64,000 nucleotides of DNA from Rhizobium leguminosarum (GTDB taxonomy: Bacteria; Pseudomonadota; Alphaproteobacteria; Rhizobiales; Rhizobiaceae): positions 1 to 64,000 of the forward strand of contig NZ_MZMU01000017.1 of NCBI RefSeq assembly GCF_004123835.1, written 5' to 3'. Positions 8,412 through 16,586 of the stretch are shown one piece after another (position 1 is the first letter of the stretch; every line of letters begins with the position of its first letter). A model generated the notes under the pieces. It saw nothing but the letters and a program-made list of their open reading frames with translations, ran no database searches and was not told where the DNA came from. Position numbers and translations under genes: made by a program.

Positions 8412-9311
8412 ATGACGATGGTCGCGATTGGCGATGAAGCGCAGGTCGAAACGACCAGCAAACGGAAGCTCTCCGGTCCCGCGCTCTGGCTGCTGGCGCC
8501 CGGCGTGATCTGGATGGTGCTGTTTCTGGTGCTGCCGATCCTGATGATGGTCTATGTCTCGTTCTGGACGCAGACGACCTTCAAGATCGAACCGACCCTG
8601 ACGCTGAAGAGCTGGATCACCTTCTTCAGCAGCGAGACCTATCTGGGTGCGCTCTGGACGACGGTGCGCATCTGGCTGATCGTGCTGGTCTCGACGGTGC
8701 TGGTCGGCTATCCGGCCGCCCTTTTTGTCGGTCTGTTCGTCAGGAACAAGACGATCCAGACCGTTCTTCTGGTCCTCTGCGTCATTCCCTTCTGGACCTC
8801 GTTCCTTATCCGCGTCTTGGCTTGGCGGCCGATGCTCGGCAAGGAAGGTGCGATCAACCTGATCCTGATGAAGATCGGTGTCGTCCAGCAGCCGATCGAG
8901 ATCCTGCTGTTTTCGGAACTGTCGGTCATTATCGGCATGACGCAGATCTACTGCGTCTTCATGGTCGGTCCGATCGCTTTCATGCTCGGCCGTATCGATC
9001 CATCGGTGATCGAGGCTGCACAGGATCTGGGTGCCAGCTTCGGCCGCATCTTCCGCACCATCATCCTGCCGCTGTCCATGCCGGGCGTGGTCGTCGGCGG
9101 CATCTTCGTCTCGGTTATGGTTCTTGGCGAATTCGCCACCTCGGCCGCACTTTCGGGCCGCAAGGTCAACCTGCTCGGCAACATCATCGTTACCCAGGTC
9201 GGGTCGCTCAAATGGGCCTTCGCGGCGGTGGCCGGCGTGGTGCTGACGATCCTCATGGGCGCCGTGGTCGCTGCCCTGCTCAGGATCGTCGATCTCAGGA
9301 AGGAGCTCTGA
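8412..9311 (+). CDS. ABC transporter permease, PotB type
   Basis: A 299-residue inner-membrane permease with about six hydrophobic segments; the first is GPALWLLAPGVIWMVLFLVL near residue 20. The cytoplasmic EAA loop that docks with the ATPase is visible as EAAQDLGASFGRIFRTIILPLSMPG (about 205-230). Length and layout match the first permease of spermidine/putrescine-type importers. The second permease begins 2 bp after its stop codon, so the two are probably co-translated and form the transmembrane heterodimer. Confidence 0.93.
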   Translation: MTMVAIGDEAQVETTSKRKLSGPALWLLAPGVIWMVLFLVLPILMMVYVSFWTQTTFKIEPTLTLKSWITFFSSETYLGALWTTVRIWLIVLVSTVLVGYPAALFVGLFVRNKTIQTVLLVLCVIPFWTSFLIRVLAWRPMLGKEGAINLILMKIGVVQQPIEILLFSELSVIIGMTQIYCVFMVGPIAFMLGRIDPSVIEAAQDLGASFGRIFRTIILPLSMPGVVVGGIFVSVMVLGEFATSAALSGRKVNLLGNIIVTQVGSLKWAFAAVAGVVLTILMGAVVAALLRIVDLRKEL

Positions 9312-9313
9312 TC

Positions 9314-10159
9314 ATGAACGCAACCGGCATCAAATTCGGTCTCGGCACCTATACCGCGCTCTTCCTTGTCTTCCTGTACGGGCCGCTCGTGGTTCTGGCG
9401 ATCCTGTCGTTCCAGACAGGGCCGGAAGGCGGACCGCAGTTTCCAATCATCGAATGGTCGACCTACTGGTACAAGCATCTCTTCGGTCTGACGCCGCCCT
9501 CGCGCATCGCACCGTTGCCGATCGAGCAGGCGCTCGTCCGGTCGATGGGGCTGGCGGTGATGACGATGATCGTCTCGACGGTTCTCGGTGTTTCGGCAGC
9601 GCAGGCGTTCCGCCGCAAGTTCAAGGGCTCGGGCTTTGTGTTCTATCTGATCGTGCTCGGTATGATGGTGCCCGGCGTGCTCGTCGGCCTCGGCATGGCG
9701 CTGGTTGCCAACTCGCTCGGCATCGACCGCCATTGGTGGGGCACGGCCTTCGTGCTGCACGTCGTCTACACTTTCCCCTTCGCCTTTCTGGTTATGCTGG
9801 CCATTTTCAACCGCTTCGATCCCAGCGTCGAGGAGGCGGCCTGGTCGCTCGGGGTCTCTCCGGCGCGCACCTTCCGCAAGATCACCTTTCCGCTGATCTT
9901 TCCGGGCGTGCTGTCGGCCATGCTGTTCGCCTTCACGCTGTCTTACGACGAGTTCTCGCGCACGCTGTTTGCCTCGGGCCGTGACCTGACGCTGCCGCTG
10001 GCCATCTACGGCACTTTCTCGGTGGAAGTGCATCCGAATGTCTTCGCCTTCGGGGTGCTGACCACACTGTTCTCCTTTGCGCTGCTGGGCACCTACGCCG
10101 TGCTGATGACGCTGTCGGTGCGCCGCGCCAAGCAGATGGCAATCCAGGAGGAGGCGTGA
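9314..10159 (+). CDS. ABC transporter permease, PotC type
   Basis: A 281-residue inner-membrane permease with about six membrane segments, homologous to PotC. The EAA loop reads EEAAWSLGVSPARTFRKITFPLIFPG near residues 173-198. The ATG at 9314 is preceded by AGGAGCTCTGATC and gives the normal N-terminus; an open frame further upstream lies inside the preceding gene. The stop codon shares its final A with the start of the next gene, showing tight coupling to the dehydrogenase. Confidence 0.93.
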   Translation: MNATGIKFGLGTYTALFLVFLYGPLVVLAILSFQTGPEGGPQFPIIEWSTYWYKHLFGLTPPSRIAPLPIEQALVRSMGLAVMTMIVSTVLGVSAAQAFRRKFKGSGFVFYLIVLGMMVPGVLVGLGMALVANSLGIDRHWWGTAFVLHVVYTFPFAFLVMLAIFNRFDPSVEEAAWSLGVSPARTFRKITFPLIFPGVLSAMLFAFTLSYDEFSRTLFASGRDLTLPLAIYGTFSVEVHPNVFAFGVLTTLFSFALLGTYAVLMTLSVRRAKQMAIQEEA

Positions 10160-10902
10160 TGGTGACGCAAAAGCGCTCGGCGATCGTCACGGGTGCCGGC
10201 TCCGGTATCGGCCGGGCCATCGCCCACAAGCTGGCGGCCGTGGGCTACGCGGTGATGGTCAACGATCTGTCGCTGGTCCGGGCCGATGCGGTCGCCGGTG
10301 AAATTCAGGCGGCAGGCGGAACGGCTGCCGCCATTGCCGGGGACGTGTCATCCGAAGACGACGTGGCTGCCGTCCACGCCGCTGCGGTGACGGCGCATGG
10401 CGAGACGCATCTCCTCGTCAACAATGCCGGCATCGCCCATCAGGCGCTGTTCGAAAATCTCGAGGTCAAGGATTTCGACCGGATGTTCGCCGTGCATGTG
10501 CGCGGCACCTTCCTGATGACCAAGGCGGTGCTGCCGGCGATGCTGGACCGCGGCGAGGGGGTCGTCGTCAATGTCGCCTCGCAACTCGGCCAGATCGGCG
10601 GCGTCGAGCTTGTGCATTATTCCAGCGCCAAGGCGGCCATCATCGGGATGACCAAGGCGCTGGCCCGCGAGGTTTCCAAGCGCGGCGTGCGGGTGAACGC
10701 CGTGGCGCCGGGGCCGATCAACACGCCGCTGGTGATGGCGCTGTCCGACGACTGGCGCACCGCCAAGAAGGCCGAACTACCACTTGGGCGTTTCGGCGAG
10801 CCTGAGGAAGTGGCCGAAACGGTCGCCTTCCTCGCATCGCCGGCAGCGAGTCTGTTCGTCGGCCAGACGCTCGGGCCGAATTCCGGCGATGTGATGCTGT
10901 GA
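10159..10902 (+). CDS. SDR-family NAD(P)-dependent oxidoreductase
   Basis: A 247-residue classical short-chain dehydrogenase. The cofactor motif TGAGSGIG is near residue 11, NNAG near 88, the catalytic Ser region VNVASQLGQIG near 135-145, and the YSSAK active site (Tyr-x-x-x-Lys) near 153-157. A strong GGAGGAGG site precedes the ATG at 10159. It lies inside the transporter operon beside a second SDR, so it probably oxidises or reduces an imported alcohol or ketone intermediate. The substrate is unknown. Confidence 0.92.
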   Translation: MVTQKRSAIVTGAGSGIGRAIAHKLAAVGYAVMVNDLSLVRADAVAGEIQAAGGTAAAIAGDVSSEDDVAAVHAAAVTAHGETHLLVNNAGIAHQALFENLEVKDFDRMFAVHVRGTFLMTKAVLPAMLDRGEGVVVNVASQLGQIGGVELVHYSSAKAAIIGMTKALAREVSKRGVRVNAVAPGPINTPLVMALSDDWRTAKKAELPLGRFGEPEEVAETVAFLASPAASLFVGQTLGPNSGDVML

Positions 10903-10915
10903 GAGGGACAAAACC

Positions 10916-11683
10916 ATGACTGGACCATCGAAACGTATTGCCATCGTCACCGGCGCCGGGATCGGCATCGGGCAGGCGACGGCCAAGGCGCTTGCCGCGC
11001 GGGGCGACCACGTCATCGTCACCGACATTCTGGAAAAGCAGGGAATGGAGACAGCGCAGGCCATTCTGTCGGCTGGCGGATCGGCGGAATTCGAGCTTTA
11101 CGACGTGCGATCGACCGAGGCCACCGAGGCGCTGGTGGCAGACGTAGAAACCCGCCACGGCGGTATCGATGTGGTCGTCGCCAATGCGGGGATCGCACAC
11201 CGCACGCCGCTGGCAGATCTCACCGACGAAAAGTGGGACCTGACCTTCGATATCGATCTTAAGGGCATTTTCCGGCTGGCGCGGGCGGCGGCTCCCGGCA
11301 TGCGTTCGCGCAAATCCGGCAGCATCGTCGCGCTCTCCTCGATCATGGGGATTGCCTATGGCTGGGACGAGCATGTGCATTATTCGGCGGCCAAGTCCGG
11401 CGTCATCGGCCTCGTGCGCGGTCTGGCCGTGGAATTGGCGCGAGACGGCGTTCGGGTCAACGGCATCGCGCCCGGATACATCCGCACGGCGCAGCTTCTG
11501 TCGGAAGAAAATTCTCTGGGTCCGGCGGGCGCTGAAAAAGCCGCCGAATTCATCCCGATGGGGCGGCTCGGCACGCCCGAGGATATAGCGGATGTCATCG
11601 CATTTCTGGCGTCGAACGACGCGAGATACATGACCGGCCAGGTGCTGGTCGTGGATGGGGGCCTCTTGGTGGGGCGCTACTGA
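10916..11683 (+). CDS. SDR-family NAD(P)-dependent oxidoreductase
   Basis: A 255-residue classical short-chain dehydrogenase with TGAGIGIG near residue 11, NAGIAHR near 93, catalytic Ser in VALSSIMG near 141 and YSAAKSG near 157. It resembles the preceding SDR in length and motifs but is clearly divergent, so the pair may catalyse two steps or opposite directions. The gap to the upstream gene is 13 bp. A 110-bp gap follows before the solute-binding protein. Confidence 0.92.
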   Translation: MTGPSKRIAIVTGAGIGIGQATAKALAARGDHVIVTDILEKQGMETAQAILSAGGSAEFELYDVRSTEATEALVADVETRHGGIDVVVANAGIAHRTPLADLTDEKWDLTFDIDLKGIFRLARAAAPGMRSRKSGSIVALSSIMGIAYGWDEHVHYSAAKSGVIGLVRGLAVELARDGVRVNGIAPGYIRTAQLLSEENSLGPAGAEKAAEFIPMGRLGTPEDIADVIAFLASNDARYMTGQVLVVDGGLLVGRY

Positions 11684-11793
11684 ACCGTCAAGGCTGCATG
11701 GCGGGCGTTATCGCCGCCTGCGGCCTGCGGAGACTGAAGAATGGGCCGCGATCAAACGGGGTTCGGGGAACAACAATCAACTGGAGAAGAGAC

Positions 11794-13026
11794 ATGTCCA
11801 ACATGGAAATCAATCGCCGCTCCCTTCTGAAGCGGTCCGCAGGCATGATGGCGCTCGCCATGGGCGGCGGCACGCATCTTCTGTCGTCTCGCGCAGCCTA
11901 TGCCCAGGCTGCCGATCTTGCCGGCCAAAGCCTGCGCACCATCGGTCTTTCGGTGACGGTTCAGGAGCGTATTCTGGAAGAGTTCAAGAAGGCGTCCGGC
12001 GTCGGCAGCACGTCCGGCACGGCGGCGACCTTCCCGGATGCACAGACCAAGATCCTGTCCGGTTCGAAGGATTACGATTGCTGGGAAATCATCGCCGAGC
12101 GCCTGCCGTCGATCGTCATGACCGACAATGTCGAAGTGATCCCTGCCGCATCGTTGAAGAACTGGGCGAACATTCGCGAGGTGTTCACCAAGCCGAGCGA
12201 CAAGTGGGATGTGAAATCGCAGATCACCGGCCAGATCTGGGCCGACGAGGCGCAGACCACGCTCAACATGGTGCCTGCCGTCTATAACTACGATTCGATC
12301 GGCTACAATCCCGATGTCGTCAGCGCCGAGGAAGCCAACACCTGGGCGGCGATCTTCGATCCGAAGTGGAAGGGCAAGTCCGGCCTCAACACCGACCCGC
12401 TGATCGCTTTCGGCCAGGCCATCATGGCGATGAACACGCTGGGCCTTTCCGATGTCAAGAACCCCGGCAATGCGACGGCGGCGGAAATCGACGAGGCGGC
12501 CGCATTCCTGATTTCGAAGAAGAAGGAAGGTCAGTTCCGCGCGCTGTGGGGTGATTTCGGCGAGCTCGTCAACTTGATGGCATCGGGCGAAATGGTCGTC
12601 TGCGACGCCTGGCAGCCGGCGGTCATGGCCGTCAAGGCGCAGGGCAAGCCCTGCAAGTACGCGGTGCCGAAGGAAGGTTATCGCGGCTGGGCGATCGGCC
12701 CAACGATGATTGCCGGTACGACCAACAAGGAAGCCGTTATCGCCTACGCCGACTACTGGCTTTCCGGCGAGCCGGGCATCGCGGTTTCCGAGCAGGGCTA
12801 CTATTCGCCTTCGACGAACATCAAGGATGTCATGGCGCCGGAGAAATATGCCTTCTGGTATGAGGGCAAGCCCTGGGTCGGCGCGGAAGAGCGCGGCATC
12901 AAGGAAGGCGATCTTCGGGACGGTGGTTCGCTTGAGGAGCGCGCGGCTAATGTCGCCTATTGGCACCAGTGGCCGGATGAATACGACCACCTCATCCAGA
13001 AGTGGGATGAGTTCCTGAGCGCATAA
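11794..13026 (+). CDS. ABC transporter solute-binding protein (PotD-like, Tat signal)
   Basis: A 410-residue periplasmic binding protein. The N-terminus has a twin-arginine-like signal (NRRSLLKR, then a hydrophobic stretch and an SRAAYAQA cleavage region near residue 38). The ATG at 11794 is preceded by GGAGAAGAG and gives this signal; an upstream open frame does not. The mature part has PotD-type features such as AVYNYDSIGYNPD and a late YWLSGEPGIAVSEQGYY segment. It supplies substrate to the permeases at 8412 and 9314. A homologue without a signal lies at 16586. Confidence 0.92.
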   Translation: MSNMEINRRSLLKRSAGMMALAMGGGTHLLSSRAAYAQAADLAGQSLRTIGLSVTVQERILEEFKKASGVGSTSGTAATFPDAQTKILSGSKDYDCWEIIAERLPSIVMTDNVEVIPAASLKNWANIREVFTKPSDKWDVKSQITGQIWADEAQTTLNMVPAVYNYDSIGYNPDVVSAEEANTWAAIFDPKWKGKSGLNTDPLIAFGQAIMAMNTLGLSDVKNPGNATAAEIDEAAAFLISKKKEGQFRALWGDFGELVNLMASGEMVVCDAWQPAVMAVKAQGKPCKYAVPKEGYRGWAIGPTMIAGTTNKEAVIAYADYWLSGEPGIAVSEQGYYSPSTNIKDVMAPEKYAFWYEGKPWVGAEERGIKEGDLRDGGSLEERAANVAYWHQWPDEYDHLIQKWDEFLSA

Positions 13027-13035
13027 GCTTCTTTC

Positions 13036-13062
13036 TACCCTCCCCCTCTCAAGGGGAGGGTA
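13036..13062. terminator. Intergenic hairpin downstream of the solute-binding gene
   Basis: A perfect 10-bp stem, TACCCTCCCC pairing with GGGGAGGGTA around a 7-nt loop, starts 9 bp after the stop codon. No U-run follows, so full termination is doubtful. Such a stem could protect the 3' end of the highly needed binding-protein mRNA and lower expression of the downstream genes. The C-rich motif is also typical of small intergenic repeats in rhizobia. Confidence 0.55.
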
Positions 13063-13100
13063 CACAATCAGACGTATCCCACACCGTCCGGAGCAACCCC

Positions 13101-14210
13101 ATGATCTACGACCTCGAACTCAGAAATGTTGGCAAGGTCTACGACAACGGCACACCGGCCGTCATCGATTTCAACCTTTCGGTCACCAAGGGCGAGTTTA
13201 TCGCGTTTCTCGGACCGTCCGGCTGCGGCAAGACGACGACGCTACGGATGATCGCCGGCTTCGAGGGGATTTCCTCCGGCGACATGATGATCAAGGGCGT
13301 GCGGATGAACGACGTGTCACCGCAGGGGCGGCCGACCTCGATGATTTTCCAGAGTTATGCGTTGTTTCCGCACATGACCGTGCGCCGCAATGTCGGCTAC
13401 GGTCTGGAGGTCAAGGGCATGGCAAGGGCGGAGCGTGATGCCAAGGTCGATCGCATCCTTGCGACACTCGGCCTGGAGGATATCGCCGATCGCAAGCCGG
13501 ACAAGTTGTCGGGTGGCCAGCGCCAGCGCATCGCGCTGGCGCGTGGTCTCGTCGTGGAGCCGGATATACTGTTGCTCGATGAGCCGCTCGGCGCGCTCGA
13601 CGCCAATCTGCGCAAGGCGATCCAGAACGAATTGAAATTGCTACAGAAGACACTAGGCATCACCTTCATCTTCGTCACCCACGCGCAGTCGGAAGCACTG
13701 GCGTTGTCCGACCGCATCGTCGTCATGAATCAGGGCCGCATCGAGCAGATCAGCCCGCCGCATCAGCTCTATACAAGGCCGAACACGCCGTTCGTGGCGC
13801 AGTTCATCGGCCGCAACACGATCTTTCAGGGCGAGGTGCAGGGCGGCGACGGGGAAAACACCGTCGTGTCCACACCTGTCGGCATGCTGTCGGGGCGCGC
13901 CAATGGTGCCGTGCCCGGCAAGGCCAAAGTCAATCTGGTCATTCCCGCTGAAGCGATCGAGGTGCATGCGGCCGACACCCAGTTGCGCGAGCGTCTTGTC
14001 GGCAAGATCGGCGGCAATGTCGTCGATGCGCGGATCGAGCATTTCGCCGTGGTCGGCCACGTCTCGCACCTGACGGCCAGCCTGCCGGACGGGCGTTCCG
14101 TCGCGCTCGAGGCCCATATCGATAAATACCAGCCGGAGACCTTTCCGGTCGGCGCCGGCGTTCTTCTGTCGTGGAATCCGGCGGAAGCAACCGTCATTCC
14201 CGTTCACTGA
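13101..14210 (+). CDS. ABC transporter ATP-binding protein, polyamine type
   Basis: A 369-residue PotA-like ATPase with all motifs intact: Walker A GPSGCGKTT near residue 38, Q-loop MIFQSYALFPH, signature LSGGQRQRIAL, Walker B LLLDEPLGALD and switch histidine in FVTHAQSEAL. A TOBE-type C-terminal domain starts near residue 290. It is a second ATPase for a transporter with only two permease genes, which suggests pairing with the ATPase at 7278 or alternative use. A GGAGC site precedes the ATG. Confidence 0.93.
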   Translation: MIYDLELRNVGKVYDNGTPAVIDFNLSVTKGEFIAFLGPSGCGKTTTLRMIAGFEGISSGDMMIKGVRMNDVSPQGRPTSMIFQSYALFPHMTVRRNVGYGLEVKGMARAERDAKVDRILATLGLEDIADRKPDKLSGGQRQRIALARGLVVEPDILLLDEPLGALDANLRKAIQNELKLLQKTLGITFIFVTHAQSEALALSDRIVVMNQGRIEQISPPHQLYTRPNTPFVAQFIGRNTIFQGEVQGGDGENTVVSTPVGMLSGRANGAVPGKAKVNLVIPAEAIEVHAADTQLRERLVGKIGGNVVDARIEHFAVVGHVSHLTASLPDGRSVALEAHIDKYQPETFPVGAGVLLSWNPAEATVIPVH

Positions 14211-14251
14211 AACGACACTCTCTGACAAGAAACTAAAAGGAGACATAACCC

Positions 14252-15133
14252 ATGGCGAAGGAAATCTTTTGCAGCTTCGGCGTCGACGTCGATGCCGTTG
14301 CAGGCTGGCTCGGATCGTATGGCGGCGAGGATTCGCCGGACGATATTTCGCGCGGGCTTTTTGCCGGCGAGGTGGGCAGCCCACGCCTGCTGAAGCTGTT
14401 CGAGCGTTTCGGTATCAAGACGACCTGGTTCATCCCCGGTCACTCGATCGAGACCTTTCCGGAGCAGATGCAGGCGGTGGCTGATGCCGGCCACGAGATC
14501 GGCATTCATGGCTATACCCATGAAAACCCGATCGCGATGACCCGCGAGCAGGAAACCGAAATTCTCGACAAGTGCATCGATCTCGTCACCAAGCTTTCCG
14601 GCAAGCGGCCGACCGGCTATGTCGCGCCGTGGTGGGAGTTTTCCAACGTCACCAATGAATTGCTTCTTGAGCGCGGCATCAAGTACGACCACTCGCTGAT
14701 GCACAACGACTTCACGCCCTATTACGTGCGTGTCGGCGACAGCTGGACCAAGATCGACTATTCGAAGAAGCCGTCCGACTGGATGGTGCCGCTGAAGCGC
14801 GGCCAGGAAACCGACCTGATCGAAATTCCGGCTTCCTGGTATCTCGACGACTTGCCGCCGATGATGTTCATCAAGAAGGCGCCGAACAGCCACGGTTTCG
14901 TCAATCCGCACGATATCGAGCAGATGTGGCGCGACCAGTTCGACTGGGTCTATCGCGAAATGGATTATGCCGTCTTCCCGATCACCATCCATCCGGATGT
15001 CGCCGGCCGTCCGCAGGTGCTGATGATGCTGGAGCGGCTTTTTGCGCATATGAGCAAGCATCCGGGCGTCAAGTTCGTGACCATGAATGAAATCGCCGAC
15101 GACTTTGCCAAGCGCTTTCCGCGCAAAAAGTAA
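14252..15133 (+). CDS. Polysaccharide deacetylase-family hydrolase (PuuE / cyclic-imidase type)
   Basis: A 293-residue NodB-fold metal hydrolase. The metal and catalytic residues are visible in FGVDVDAVAGW (Asp pair, residues 6-16) and HGYTHENP (His-x3-His, near residue 86). The length and the SPRLLKLFERFGIKTTWFIPG region fit the subgroup that includes allantoinase PuuE, HpPgdA and cyclic imide hydrolases rather than secreted chitin deacetylases, and no signal peptide is present. An AAAAGGAGAC site precedes the start. In this operon, hydrolysis of a cyclic amide or imide is the favoured inference. Confidence 0.88.
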   Translation: MAKEIFCSFGVDVDAVAGWLGSYGGEDSPDDISRGLFAGEVGSPRLLKLFERFGIKTTWFIPGHSIETFPEQMQAVADAGHEIGIHGYTHENPIAMTREQETEILDKCIDLVTKLSGKRPTGYVAPWWEFSNVTNELLLERGIKYDHSLMHNDFTPYYVRVGDSWTKIDYSKKPSDWMVPLKRGQETDLIEIPASWYLDDLPPMMFIKKAPNSHGFVNPHDIEQMWRDQFDWVYREMDYAVFPITIHPDVAGRPQVLMMLERLFAHMSKHPGVKFVTMNEIADDFAKRFPRKK

Positions 15134-15190
15134 ACGGCAAGACGAGGAGCGGGCGGTGTCCGCTCCTTTCACATATTTCAAGGAAATACT

Positions 15191-15523
15191 ATGTGCTCGC
15201 TGTGCGGGGTTCTCGGAGGAAATGAACACTGGGCCGATGCGGTGGCGCGGCCCGGCGTTTTTACGCGCAATGTCGAGCGGATCGATCGGCGTCGCGAGCG
15301 CGCCAACCGGGTGCGGGTGGCAAACCAGGTGCTGGCGGGCTTCGGCATGACGTTGTCGGACTGGCAGGGGGCGTCCTTCGTGCTGGCGACGCGTACCGGC
15401 AAAAGCGAAATCATCGAGGATCTCGGGCACCTCTGGCCGGCTGCCGAGCGGCTTTCAGGCCGGATCTGCGATCCGCTGAACATCGACATCATCGAGCGGA
15501 TGGAGGCCGGGCGTCATGATTGA
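15191..15523 (+). CDS. Small CxxC protein of unknown function
   Basis: A 110-residue soluble protein that I do not recognise. It begins MCSLCGVLGG, giving a Cys-x-x-Cys pair at residues 2 and 5, and has another Cys near 96. The middle is rich in Arg (RIDRRRERANRVR), and no membrane segment or signal is seen. It overlaps the CobW-type GTPase by 8 bp, so the two are translationally coupled. A role as metal carrier or client of that GTPase is inferred from linkage only. Confidence 0.7.
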   Translation: MCSLCGVLGGNEHWADAVARPGVFTRNVERIDRRRERANRVRVANQVLAGFGMTLSDWQGASFVLATRTGKSEIIEDLGHLWPAAERLSGRICDPLNIDIIERMEAGRHD

Positions 15524-16586
15524 TAGCCCTGCCTTTACCCCCGTCAACCTGCTCACCGGCTTCCTCGGCTCCGGCAAGACGACCTTGCTGAAACGCCTGC
15601 TGACCGACCCGGCGCTGGCTGATACGGCCGTGCTCATCAACGAATTCGGTGAAATCGGTCTCGATCATTATCTTCTCGAGCGGATCGATGAGACGATGGT
15701 GTTGCTGCAATCGGGATGCCTCTGCTGCACGGTTCGCGGTGAACTGGCTGATGCGCTGCGCGACCTGCATTCCAGGCGCGAGCGTGGGCTCATTCCGAAT
15801 TTCAAGCGCGTGGTGATCGAAAGCACCGGCCTTGCCGATCCCTTTCCCGTGCTGTCGACGCTGAAGGCCGACCCGGTGCTGCGGCATCACCTCCGGCCGG
15901 GCAACGTCATCGCGACGGTCGATGCCGTGAACGGCATGCGCCAGCTCGATACCTATATCGAATCCAACCGGCAAGCGGCGATCGCCGACCGGCTGATGTT
16001 GACGAAGACGGACATTGCCGATGAAGACGGTCTGGACCTTCTTCGGGAGCGGCTGCGGCGGATCAACCCCGATGCCGCTCTGCTATCGACGGCCGATAAG
16101 GAGCTGGATGTCGCGGGGCTGTTTGACGAGGCTGTTGCCACACGTGGCAGCATCGCTCAATCGCCGAGCGGCTTTTATTGCGAAACGCCGGCCATGCTGG
16201 AGACGGCCGACGGCGGCACCCATCAGGCGGCCGTCACCTCCTTCGTCATGAGCGTCGAGGGCGCCATAGACTGGACTGCGTTTGGCGTCTGGCTGACCAT
16301 GTTACTCCACCGGCACGGCGAACGGGTGCTGCGGGTGAAGGGCATCCTCAATGTTGAGGGCGAGGCCCGGCCCGTGGCCATCCATGGCGTGCAGCATCTT
16401 GTTCACCCGCCCACGCATATGGCTGCCTGGCCCTCGGACGATCGCCGCTCGCATATCGTGTTTATTGTTGACGGACTCGATGCCAGTCTGCTGAAACGGT
16501 CCTTCGAGGCCTTCACCCTCGCAGGACCGGAGCCCTCCCTGGCGGGGGGAGCACCGTCAGCACGACAGGACGTCCAGACCTCTTGA
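15516..16586 (+). CDS. CobW/COG0523-family GTP-binding metallochaperone
   Basis: A 356-residue G3E-family GTPase. Walker A is GFLGSGKTTLLKRLL near residue 12, the metal-binding CxCC motif is GCLCCTVRGEL near residue 66, the base-recognition motif is LTKTD near 160, and the CobW C-terminal domain covers about 240-350. COG0523 proteins deliver metal ions, often zinc, to target enzymes using GTP. The linked targets could be the metal-dependent deacetylase-like hydrolase at 14252 or the CxxC protein it overlaps. The stop overlaps the next start by one base. Confidence 0.92.
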   Translation: MIDSPAFTPVNLLTGFLGSGKTTLLKRLLTDPALADTAVLINEFGEIGLDHYLLERIDETMVLLQSGCLCCTVRGELADALRDLHSRRERGLIPNFKRVVIESTGLADPFPVLSTLKADPVLRHHLRPGNVIATVDAVNGMRQLDTYIESNRQAAIADRLMLTKTDIADEDGLDLLRERLRRINPDAALLSTADKELDVAGLFDEAVATRGSIAQSPSGFYCETPAMLETADGGTHQAAVTSFVMSVEGAIDWTAFGVWLTMLLHRHGERVLRVKGILNVEGEARPVAIHGVQHLVHPPTHMAAWPSDDRRSHIVFIVDGLDASLLKRSFEAFTLAGPEPSLAGGAPSARQDVQTS

